From Actinomycetes bacterium (GTDB lineage: Bacteria; Actinomycetota; Thermoleophilia; Solirubrobacterales; Solirubrobacteraceae): 5,338 bases of DNA. The notes beneath the pieces were generated by a model. That model did not search any database, was not told where the DNA came from, and was given only the letters and a program-made list of their open reading frames with translations. The position numbers were made by a program, and so were the translations under genes. The DNA lies in NCBI GenBank assembly GCA_023405705.1, contig JAEXXR010000146.1:1-5338 (forward strand), written 5' to 3'. This document shows positions 1-5,338 of this stretch, piece by piece; within the stretch, counting starts at the first letter, position 1, and every line of letters starts with the position of its first letter.

Positions 1-1
1 G

Positions 2-43
2 CCCGCGGACGAGCCGCCGGAGCAGCTCGCCGCGGACGGCTGA
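2..43 (+). CDS. possible C-terminal end of a convergent plus-strand gene (partial, unknown product)
   Basis: Thirteen codons are open from the window edge to a TGA at 41-43 and read PADEPPEQLAADG. All thirteen end in G or C, as in the confirmed genes of the window, and the acidic/Ala/Pro-rich composition is typical of a protein tail. No minus-strand ATG, GTG or TTG occurs in bases 1-64, so this stretch is not the start of a further gene after hyuB. The stop lies 21 bases from the stop of hyuB, and both stops sit symmetrically in one inverted repeat, which supports a convergent gene end. The exact complementary minus frame is also GC-ending, so thirteen codons are weak proof. No function can be assigned. 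Confidence 0.4.
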   Translation, partial: PADEPPEQLAADG

Positions 44-76
44 CGGACGCCGCCCCCGGTGCGTTCAGCCGGCGGC
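29..76. terminator. bulged inverted repeat between convergent genes, candidate bidirectional terminator
   Basis: A perfect 7-base arm pair, CGGCTGA (37-43) and TCAGCCG (65-71), contains the stop codon of the plus-strand frame in one arm and that of hyuB in the other. Pairing continues inward as ACGC (47-50) with GCGT (61-64) after a 3-base bulge. It continues outward as GCCGC (29-33) with GCGGC (72-76) after another 3-base bulge. The loop is about 10 bases (51-60). No T-tract follows on either strand, so this would be a terminator of the tail-less kind often proposed for high-GC actinobacteria. The pairing is seen directly; the role in termination is inferred. Confidence 0.45.
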
Positions 77-1873
77 GCGCCCGTCCCGCAGCCGCTCGGT
101 GGCGGCCGCGTCGACGACGTAGGGGTCGAGCGCGGAGCCGGTCGCTCTCAGCGCGACCCCGTACTGCTCGCGCGCCGCCTCCGGCGAGACCCACCGCTCC
201 AGCACGTCGTGCAGGACGCGCTCGGGGTCGCGCTCGAACGGGCTGCCGTAGCCGCCGCCGCCGGCCTCGATGCCGACGACGAACTCGCCCGGCTCGATCC
301 GCTCCTGCGAGATCATCGGCAGCGGCACCTCGCTGCCGTCGACGCGCAGCTTCGCCGCGTACGGTCTGCAGCCGTCCTCGCCGCCGCGCACGCCGCGGGC
401 CGGGTTCTCGTAGCCGTCGGCCGTGTAGGCGCAGATCATCGGCTCCTCGCGGGGGCCGTAGACGACCTTCGTCGGCGGCGCGCCGCGGAAGCGCCCGGCG
501 CCGCCGCCGTCCTGGACGACCTCCACCGACTTGAAGTGGAGCGGGTACTTCTGCTCGTCGACCTCGACCGAGTCGCGGTAGATCAGGCCGGCGCAGACCG
601 GCAGGCAGTAGGTCAGCCAGCCGTCGGCGTGCGGCGAGCCGGGACCGCCGCTGCTGCCGGTGTAGAGCTGGTTGACGTACGGCGCGTTGCCGCGGCGGCG
701 GTCTCTGCCGGAGACGACCGCGAGGCCGACGCCCATCGCCTCGCCGCCCTCGGCGACGCCGAGCCCGTCGCCGACGTCGGCGAAGGCCGACTGCGTGATG
801 TTGACGAGGCGGTCGGCGACGTTGGTCGTCGCCATCGAGCAGGAGACGGGGTGCGGCGGGATGCCGACGACGCAGTTCTCGCGCAGCAGGATCTCGATCC
901 GGCGGAACGAGCCGGCGTTGTGCGGCACGTCGCCCTCGAGCACGTTGAAGAGGCCGGTGATGACGTTGTTCATCGCGCAGGCCTCGGACTCGTTGAGGCC
1001 GGCCGGGACGCAGTCGATGTTGTCGCGCAGGTCGATCGTCACACGACCCTCTTCGGGCTCGACGTCGACGATCACCTTGATCGGGATCCCGTCCGGGACG
1101 GCGGGCACCGAGTCGTGGCGGCCGTGGCCGACGACGCGGCCGGCCGGCAGCGTCGTGAGCGCCTGCGCCATCCGCCGCTCGGAGTAGTCGAACCACTCCG
1201 CGACGAACTCGCGCAGCGTCTCGACGCCGTACTTGGCGGCCAGCTCCTCCAGCCGCCGCTCGCCGATCCGCGCGGCGCCGAGGCCGGCGAGGAAGTCGCC
1301 GTACCACTGGTCGGGCACGCGGATGCGGCGGCGGCAGGCGCGGATCACGTCGTCGACGTCCTGGCGGTCCTTCTGCACGCGGATGCAGGGGAAGCTGACC
1401 GCGCCCTCCTCGTAGATGTCGGCCGAGAACGGCATGTAGGTCGTCGGCAGGCTGTTGCCGCAGTCGGCCTGGTGGGCCTTCGCGACGGCGGTGAAGAGAT
1501 GCTCGCCGCCGACGAAGACCGGCACCAGCACCGTGTGGTCGGCGTGGTGGGTGTTGCCGAGGTAGGGGTCGTTGTGGAGGAAGGCGTCGCCGGGCGCGAG
1601 GTCGTCGTGGATCTCCGTCATCGCTCTCGTCAGCAGGTGCGAGCCGAAGACGTGGACCGGCAGGCCCTCGGCGGCCGCCAGCAGCTGGTTGTCGGCCGTC
1701 ACGATCGAGCAGGAGAAGTCGCGCGCCATGCTCAGCACCGCCGAGCGGCCGCTGCGCAGCAGCGTGTTGCTCATCTCGCGCACGATCGCCTCGAAGCGGT
1801 TGGCGAGGACGGCGAGCAGGACCGGGTCGAAGCTGCCCGTCTCGGGCGGCGCCGGCAGGGAGGACGTGGACAT
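65..1873 (-). CDS. hyuB: hydantoinase B/oxoprolinase family protein (HyuB-like subunit)
   Basis: A 602-residue protein of the HyuB family (N-methylhydantoinase B, 5-oxoprolinase C-terminal half, acetone/acetophenone carboxylase alpha). It is expected to form a cytoplasmic complex with the HyuA-like product of the upstream gene and to carry the metal site where the HyuA-activated substrate is attacked. Family marks are DPVLLAVLANRFEAIVREMS (16-35), ARDFSC (50-55), HNDPYLGNTHHADH (100-113), AHQADCGN (133-140), GAGRFRGAP (458-466) and a C-terminal GGGGYGSPFERDPERVL (538-554) with VSPEAAREQYGV (562-573). H109, D112 and H134 have the 25-residue spacing of the manganese ligands recalled for acetone carboxylase alpha. 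The length fits N-methylhydantoinase B (about 590) and is much shorter than acetone carboxylase alpha. The ATG overlaps the hyuA stop by one base (TGATG) and has a GAGG ribosome site. The substrate is unknown. Confidence 0.93.
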   Translation of the reverse strand: MSTSSLPAPPETGSFDPVLLAVLANRFEAIVREMSNTLLRSGRSAVLSMARDFSCSIVTADNQLLAAAEGLPVHVFGSHLLTRAMTEIHDDLAPGDAFLHNDPYLGNTHHADHTVLVPVFVGGEHLFTAVAKAHQADCGNSLPTTYMPFSADIYEEGAVSFPCIRVQKDRQDVDDVIRACRRRIRVPDQWYGDFLAGLGAARIGERRLEELAAKYGVETLREFVAEWFDYSERRMAQALTTLPAGRVVGHGRHDSVPAVPDGIPIKVIVDVEPEEGRVTIDLRDNIDCVPAGLNESEACAMNNVITGLFNVLEGDVPHNAGSFRRIEILLRENCVVGIPPHPVSCSMATTNVADRLVNITQSAFADVGDGLGVAEGGEAMGVGLAVVSGRDRRRGNAPYVNQLYTGSSGGPGSPHADGWLTYCLPVCAGLIYRDSVEVDEQKYPLHFKSVEVVQDGGGAGRFRGAPPTKVVYGPREEPMICAYTADGYENPARGVRGGEDGCRPYAAKLRVDGSEVPLPMISQERIEPGEFVVGIEAGGGGYGSPFERDPERVLHDVLERWVSPEAAREQYGVALRATGSALDPYVVDAAATERLRDGRAAG

Positions 1874-3939
1874 CAGGCGACCTCGACGAGGTAGTTGTTG
1901 AACGGGGAGACGGTGGCGGTGCTGCCGGGGTAGAGCACGAGCGTCGTCGTCGGCTCCTCGACGATCGCGGGACCGGCGATCACCGTGCCGGGCTGCAGCG
2001 CGGTGCCGCGGTGGACGGCGACCTCGACCGGCTCACCCTCGAAGACGGCGGTGCGGGTGCGCTGCGCCGACTCGGGGACGCGGTCGCCCGCGGCGGCCAG
2101 CGACGGTGCGGTCAGCTCGGCGGTCAGCCGCAGCTTCCACAGCACCAGCTCGATCTCGGCGCCGTGCTCGCGCACGGCGAAGACGCGCTCGTGGGCGTCG
2201 TGGAAGGCCTCGACGACGCGCTCGACGTCGGCCTCGCTCTCGAAGCGTGCGTTCTCGAGCGGGACCTCCAGCTCCCACACCTGGTAGGCGTAGCGCGCCT
2301 CGACCGTGAAGGTCCGTCTCAGCTGCTCGACGCCGCGGGCGCGCAGCTTGCGCTCGAACGGGTCGACGGCGGCGTCGAGCTCCTCCAGCGTCGCGTTGAC
2401 GGCGTCGAAGTCGAAGCTGCGCGAGCTGGTGAAGCGGCTGCGCGTCTCCTCGGTGACGACGTCGGAGAACTGCGCGCCGCAGGCGCTCAGCGCGCCGGCC
2501 GTGCGCGGCAGCAGCAGCTGTCTGCAGCCCAGCTCTCTGATGATCGGGACGATGTTGAGGCCGGCCGCGCCGCCGCCGGCGACGACGAGGCTCTCGCGCG
2601 GGTCGACGCCCTCGTTGACGGTGATCTCCTGGATCGCGCGGACCATGTGCTCGTTGGCGACGGTCATGACGGCGCGGGCCGTCTCCTCGACGCTCTTGCC
2701 GAGCTGGTCGGCGAGCTTGCCCATCGCGGCGCGGGCCGCCGGGATGTCGAGCTGCATGCGGCCGCCGAGGAAGAAGTCGGGGTCGAGGTAACCGAGCACG
2801 GCCGCCGCGTCGGTGACGGTCGGCTCGGTGCCGCCGTGGCCGTAGCAGGCCGGTCCCGGGTCGGCGCCCGCGCTCTGCGGGCCGATCCGCAGCATGCCGC
2901 CGCCGTCGAGCCAGGCGATCGAGCCGCCGCCGGCGCCGATCGAGCGCGCGTCGACGGAGGAGAGGCCGGTCATGTGGCCGGTGAAGACCTCGCCCAGCCA
3001 CGTCTCGCGGGTGAACTTGATCGTCCCCTCGCGCACGAGGCTGACGTCGAAGCTCGTGCCGCCGGTGTCGCAGACGATCACGTTCTTCCAGCCGCCCTCC
3101 GCGTCGCCGTAGACGCGCCCGGCGACCGGCGCCATCGACGGGCCCGAGCGGGCCGAGTAGATCGGCCGCTCGACGAGGTCCTCGATGTGCAGCACGCCGC
3201 CGGCGGAGGTCGCCGCGACCAGCTCGCCCGCGAAGCCGGCGGCGTCGAGATCCTGCTCCAGCTCGCGCAGGTAGCTCTGCATCAGCGGCTTGAGGCTGGC
3301 GTCGATCGCCGCGGAGGAGGCGCGGCGATACTCGCGGATGATCGGGTTGAGGCGGTGCGAGAGCGTGTACGGGACGCCCGGCAGCTCCTCCTCGATCAGC
3401 TGCGCGAGCTTCTGCTCGTGCGCCGGGTTGACGATCGACCACAGCAGGCAGACGGCGACCGCCTCGACGCCCGCGGCGCCCAGCTCGCGCAGCGTCTCGC
3501 GCGCGGCCGCCTCGTCGAGCGCGACGACGATCTCGCCCTCGGCGTCGATCCGCTCCTCGACCTCGAAGGTCAGCCGCCGCGGCACGTACGGCTCCGGGAA
3601 GGCGGTGACGAAGTCGAAGCCGCTCGACTTGCCGCCCTCGCGCAGCAGCAGCACGTCGGGGAAGCCCTTCGTCGTCAGGAAGGCCGTGCGCGCGGTCGCG
3701 CCCTCCAGCACGGCGTTGGTCGCGCGCGTCGTCGCGTAGACGAACAGCGAGGTGTCGGCCAGCAGCTTCGCGACCGTCGTGCCGAGCGTCTCGGCGGTGA
3801 CGGCGAGCGCGCGCTCGATGCTGGTGAAGGCCCGCTTGGTGTCGGTCGGGGCCTTGCTGACGTGCAGGGCGCCGTCGGCGTCCGCGACGACGACGTCGGT
3901 GAAGGTTCCCCCTGTGTCTACGGCGATTCGGTAGCTCAT
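1873..3939 (-). CDS. hyuA: hydantoinase A/oxoprolinase family protein (HyuA-like ATPase subunit)
   Basis: A 688-residue HyuA-family subunit, related to N-methylhydantoinase A, the N-terminal half of 5-oxoprolinase and acetone/acetophenone carboxylase beta. It should bind ATP and phosphorylate the carbonyl substrate, then hand it to HyuB. ASKHA motifs are visible: phosphate-1 loop VDTGGTFTDVVVAD (7-20), phosphate-2 loop CDTGGTSFDVSL (290-301), and the glycine-rich nucleotide motif VAGGGAAGLNIVP (453-465). The family signatures GAGGGSIAW (335-343) and GPQSAGADPGPACYG (353-367) are intact. Order: N-terminal domain about 3-180, central domain about 200-490, C-terminal domain about 500-688. The ATG at 3939 starts two residues before the conserved beta strand. 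An in-frame GTG at 4050 exists and has GGTGAG before it, but 13 of its 37 extra codons end in A or T, unlike the gene itself, so that stretch looks non-coding. Substrate not identifiable. Confidence 0.93.
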   Translation of the reverse strand: MSYRIAVDTGGTFTDVVVADADGALHVSKAPTDTKRAFTSIERALAVTAETLGTTVAKLLADTSLFVYATTRATNAVLEGATARTAFLTTKGFPDVLLLREGGKSSGFDFVTAFPEPYVPRRLTFEVEERIDAEGEIVVALDEAAARETLRELGAAGVEAVAVCLLWSIVNPAHEQKLAQLIEEELPGVPYTLSHRLNPIIREYRRASSAAIDASLKPLMQSYLRELEQDLDAAGFAGELVAATSAGGVLHIEDLVERPIYSARSGPSMAPVAGRVYGDAEGGWKNVIVCDTGGTSFDVSLVREGTIKFTRETWLGEVFTGHMTGLSSVDARSIGAGGGSIAWLDGGGMLRIGPQSAGADPGPACYGHGGTEPTVTDAAAVLGYLDPDFFLGGRMQLDIPAARAAMGKLADQLGKSVEETARAVMTVANEHMVRAIQEITVNEGVDPRESLVVAGGGAAGLNIVPIIRELGCRQLLLPRTAGALSACGAQFSDVVTEETRSRFTSSRSFDFDAVNATLEELDAAVDPFERKLRARGVEQLRRTFTVEARYAYQVWELEVPLENARFESEADVERVVEAFHDAHERVFAVREHGAEIELVLWKLRLTAELTAPSLAAAGDRVPESAQRTRTAVFEGEPVEVAVHRGTALQPGTVIAGPAIVEEPTTTLVLYPGSTATVSPFNNYLVEVA
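1881..1884 (-). promoter_or_regulatory. ribosome binding site of hyuB inside the end of hyuA
   Basis: Read on the minus strand, GAGG lies 7 bases before the hyuB ATG (1873-1871) and within the last codons of hyuA. Together with the TGATG overlap it fixes the hyuB start and indicates coupled translation, which would keep the two subunits in balance. Confidence 0.7.
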
Positions 3940-3944
3940 GCGGA

Positions 3945-3952
3945 CACGCGTG
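3945..3952. repeat. 8-base palindrome CACGCGTG next to the hyuA start
   Basis: A perfect 8-base palindrome whose nearest base is 6 bases from the hyuA ATG, between the putative AGAGG ribosome site and the start codon. A palindrome of this size is expected by chance in GC-rich DNA, so a regulatory role is only a possibility. Confidence 0.3.
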
Positions 3953-3975
3953 CCTCTCGTTCGGTTGCCTCTCGT
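3951..3975 (-). repeat. two copies of ACGAGAGGCA with a 15-base period before hyuA
   Basis: The plus-strand sequence TGCCTCTCGT occurs at 3951-3960 and 3966-3975, an exact 10-base direct repeat with a 5-base spacer. It lies 12-36 bases before the hyuA ATG. Each copy includes AGAGG, so the nearer one may double as a weak ribosome site. Whether it is a protein-binding site is not known. Confidence 0.6.
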
Positions 3976-4017
3976 CCCATCGTCGTGTGCGGGCGGCGCT
4001 GCGAGGCTGGGGTCTTC

Positions 4018-4042
4018 TCCAAAGATCGGGCGCGCCCTTGGA
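4018..4042. repeat. bulged dyad around GGGCGCGCCC in the dehydrogenase-hyuA gap
   Basis: TCCAA (4018-4022) pairs with TTGGA (4038-4042). Inside, the perfect palindrome GGGCGCGCCC (4028-4037) can form a short stem next to a 5-base bulge (AGATC). It begins 15 bases after the stop codon of the upstream dehydrogenase gene and has no T-tract. It might slow or end transcription between the dehydrogenase and hyuA, but the stem is short. Confidence 0.3.
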
Positions 4043-4057
4043 CGAGCCACGGGGCGC

Positions 4058-5329
4058 TCACCAGGCGGCCTGCAGGAGGCGCAGCACGTCCTCCTTCACG
4101 ACGGGCCGCGGGTTGCCGGCGGCCGGCCCGTCGCGGACCGTCCGCTCGGCGACGAGCGCGAGCGTTCTCTGGTCGGCGCCGAGGTCGCGCAGGCGGCTGG
4201 TGACGCCGAGCCGCTCGACCAGCGCGCGCAGCGCGGCGACGCAGGCGTCGGCCGCCTCGACGTCGCTCAGCTCGCGCACGTCGGCGCCGAGCGCGTCGGC
4301 GATCCGCCGCAGCTGCGGCAGCACGACCGGCGCGTTGAACTCGACGACGGTCGGCAGCACCGCGCACGAGGTCAGCCCGTGCGGGATGTCGTACTGCGCG
4401 GTCAGCTGGTAGCCGATCCCGTGCGAGAGCCCGACGCCGATGTTCGTCAGCGCGTGGCTGGCGAGCCAGGCGGCGTGCAGGCAGGCCATCTGCGCGGCGG
4501 CGTCGCCGGGGTCGTGGCCGGCGTCGGGCAGGCGGCTGGCGAGGATCCGCACCGCCTCCAGGCCGAGCGCGTCGATCAGCGGGATCGCGCGCGCCGACAG
4601 CATCCCCTCGATCGCGTGGTCGATCGCGCGCATCCCGGTCGAGGCCCACAGCCACGCGGGCGTGTCGACCGTCACCTCCGGGTCGAGCACGATCGCGTCG
4701 GGGACGAACTGCTCGCAGTGGAAGACGTCCTTCTCGTGGCGCGTCTCGTCCATGATCCCGAGCATCGCCGTGTGCTCGGCGCCCGACAGCGTCGTCGGGA
4801 CGGCGATGTGCGGCAGCGTGCGGTCCTCCAGCAGCGACGCGGCGCGCGTGCCGGCGACGGTGAAGTCGCCGCGGTAGCCGTCGAAGTCGGCCGGCTCGGT
4901 GATCTGCTCGGCGAGGCACATGCCGACCGCCTTGGCGCAGTCGATCGAGGTGCCGCCGCCGACGCTGATCAGCAGGTCGGCGTCGACCTCGCGGGCGCGG
5001 TCTGCGGCGACGAGGACGGCGGTTCGCGGCACGTGCTGGCGGGTCTCGGCGTGGACGCCGGCGAGGCGGGCGCCGAGCAGCGCCTCCAGCCGTCTGGTGA
5101 CGCCGGCGCGCACGAGCGTCGCGGAGGCGATCACGAAGACGCGGCGGCCGCCGTAGCGGTCGACGAGGCCGACGATCCGGTCGAAGGCGCCGGGGCCGTA
5201 GTAGATCGTCTCGACCGGCGGGCTCTCGAAGGCGCCGCGGACGATCTGCGGCAGGACGACGCCGTCGCCGTCGCCGACCGCGGTCAGCCAGGCGCCCTCG
5301 GAGCGGCGGGCCGGCGCCGGCATCCGCAC
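4058..5329 (-). CDS. iron-containing alcohol dehydrogenase family protein with altered metal site
   Basis: A 423-residue member (from the GTG at 5329) of the Fe-ADH superfamily, which covers NAD(P)-dependent alcohol dehydrogenases, glycerol dehydrogenase-like enzymes and maleylacetate reductases. The N-terminal Rossmann-like half carries GGGTSIDCAK (124-133), the dinucleotide motif, and PTTLSGAEHT (178-187). The C-terminal helical half carries TGMRAIDHAIEG (231-242), LSHGIGY (301-307) and IPHG (315-318). H238, H303 and H317 match three metal ligands; the 14-residue H303-H317 spacing is as in FucO. The fourth ligand position, four residues before H238, is R234 rather than Asp. GGGTSIDCAK retains the Asp usual in alcohol dehydrogenases but not in typical maleylacetate reductases. 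The start is unsure: GTG 5329, ATG 5323 or beyond the window are all possible, since the frame stays open and GC-ending to the edge. It reads toward hyuA and is probably in the same operon. Substrate unknown. Confidence 0.88.
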   Translation of the reverse strand: MRMPAPARRSEGAWLTAVGDGDGVVLPQIVRGAFESPPVETIYYGPGAFDRIVGLVDRYGGRRVFVIASATLVRAGVTRRLEALLGARLAGVHAETRQHVPRTAVLVAADRAREVDADLLISVGGGTSIDCAKAVGMCLAEQITEPADFDGYRGDFTVAGTRAASLLEDRTLPHIAVPTTLSGAEHTAMLGIMDETRHEKDVFHCEQFVPDAIVLDPEVTVDTPAWLWASTGMRAIDHAIEGMLSARAIPLIDALGLEAVRILASRLPDAGHDPGDAAAQMACLHAAWLASHALTNIGVGLSHGIGYQLTAQYDIPHGLTSCAVLPTVVEFNAPVVLPQLRRIADALGADVRELSDVEAADACVAALRALVERLGVTSRLRDLGADQRTLALVAERTVRDGPAAGNPRPVVKEDVLRLLQAAW

Positions 5330-5335
5330 GTGCGG
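5324..5335. repeat. 12-base perfect palindrome abutting the candidate dehydrogenase ATG
   Basis: CCGCACGTGCGG is a perfect 12-base palindrome directly before the ATG at 5323, and it contains the alternative GTG start at 5329. If the gene starts at the ATG, the palindrome sits where a ribosome site would be and could be an operator. If the gene starts further upstream, it is simply coding sequence (Pro-His-Val-Arg). Confidence 0.4.
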
Positions 5336-5338
5336 GGT

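Larger units (their letters stand above)
3940..4057 (-). promoter_or_regulatory. 118-base leader between the dehydrogenase gene and hyuA
   Basis: This gap loses the GC-ending codon pattern of its neighbours and holds several small structures. On the minus strand ACGAGAGGCA occurs twice, 15 bases apart. A CACGCGTG palindrome lies close to the hyuA ATG, and a TCCAA/TTGGA dyad encloses GGGCGCGCCC. The only Shine-Dalgarno-like run near the ATG is AGAGG in the nearer repeat, 13 bases before the start, which is longer than usual. No clear -35/-10 pair is visible. The gap could hold a second promoter or operator for hyuAB, or simply be an operon spacer. Confidence 0.35.

Noticed and set aside
59..1894. 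Long open frame of 611 codons on the plus strand opposite hyuB
   Set aside because: It is the mirror of a GC-rich coding frame. Its product is a low-complexity Arg/Ala/Val/Asp-rich string without family motifs, while the opposite strand encodes an intact HyuB.
2033..3442. 469-codon alternative minus-strand frame inside hyuA
   Set aside because: Arginine-rich low-complexity product from the wrong frame; the HyuA frame has all ASKHA motifs intact.
65..3939. Assignment as acetone carboxylase alpha/beta
   Set aside because: HyuB is much shorter than acetone carboxylase alpha, no gamma subunit gene is seen, and a convergent gene seems to end the cluster. The broader hydantoinase/oxoprolinase family call is safer.
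2011..4203. Long open frame of 730 codons on the plus strand opposite hyuA
   Set aside because: It crosses the hyuA gene, the leader and the dehydrogenase end, has biased composition and no recognisable motif, and is explained as a shadow of the real minus-strand genes.
3936..4919. 327-codon minus-strand frame overlapping the dehydrogenase
   Set aside because: It is a frame-shifted shadow rich in Arg, Ala and Pro. The dehydrogenase frame has conserved cofactor and His motifs across the same bases.
4058..5329. Assignment of the dehydrogenase as maleylacetate reductase
   Set aside because: The metal-site change recalls that group, but the dinucleotide motif keeps the Asp of alcohol dehydrogenases and no aromatic ring-cleavage gene is present in the window.
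1..5338. CRISPR array, tRNA/rRNA genes, insertion sequence or phage genes
   Set aside because: No regularly spaced repeats, terminal inverted repeats, transposase motifs or tRNA-like cloverleaf were seen. Coding sequence fills nearly the whole window.

Overview
The window is 5.3 kb of very GC-rich DNA. Nearly all codons end in G or C, which points to a high-GC bacterium. An actinobacterium in the broad sense (for example a Streptomyces-like or Solirubrobacterales/Conexibacter-like lineage) fits best. Codon use and protein style suggest this, but no taxonomic marker is present.

Three complete or nearly complete genes lie head to tail on the minus strand. In transcription order they are: (1) an iron-containing alcohol dehydrogenase family protein (right edge to 4058), whose N-terminus lies at the window border; (2) a hydantoinase A/oxoprolinase family subunit (hyuA-like, 3939-1873), an ATPase of the ASKHA fold; (3) a hydantoinase B/oxoprolinase family subunit (hyuB-like, 1873-65), the metal-site partner. 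The last two share one base in a TGATG stop/start overlap and are clearly co-translated. A 118-base gap with a direct repeat and two dyads separates the dehydrogenase from hyuA. At the left edge a short open frame on the plus strand ends at 43. It looks like the tail of a convergent gene, and a bulged hairpin contains the stop codons of both converging genes.

HyuA/HyuB-type pairs use ATP to activate a substrate such as a cyclic amide (N-methylhydantoin, 5-oxoproline, caprolactam) or a ketone (acetone, acetophenone). The true substrate here cannot be read from sequence. No third small (gamma) subunit of the acetone-carboxylase kind is present, and HyuB is of hydantoinase rather than acetone-carboxylase length. 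The adjacent dehydrogenase suggests a catabolic route in which an alcohol/carbonyl step is joined to an ATP-dependent ring-opening or carboxylation step. The dehydrogenase is odd: the aspartate metal ligand of classical family members is replaced by arginine. I see no mobile element, CRISPR array, RNA gene or obviously new system. The most interesting points are the unusual dehydrogenase and its pairing with this enzyme.
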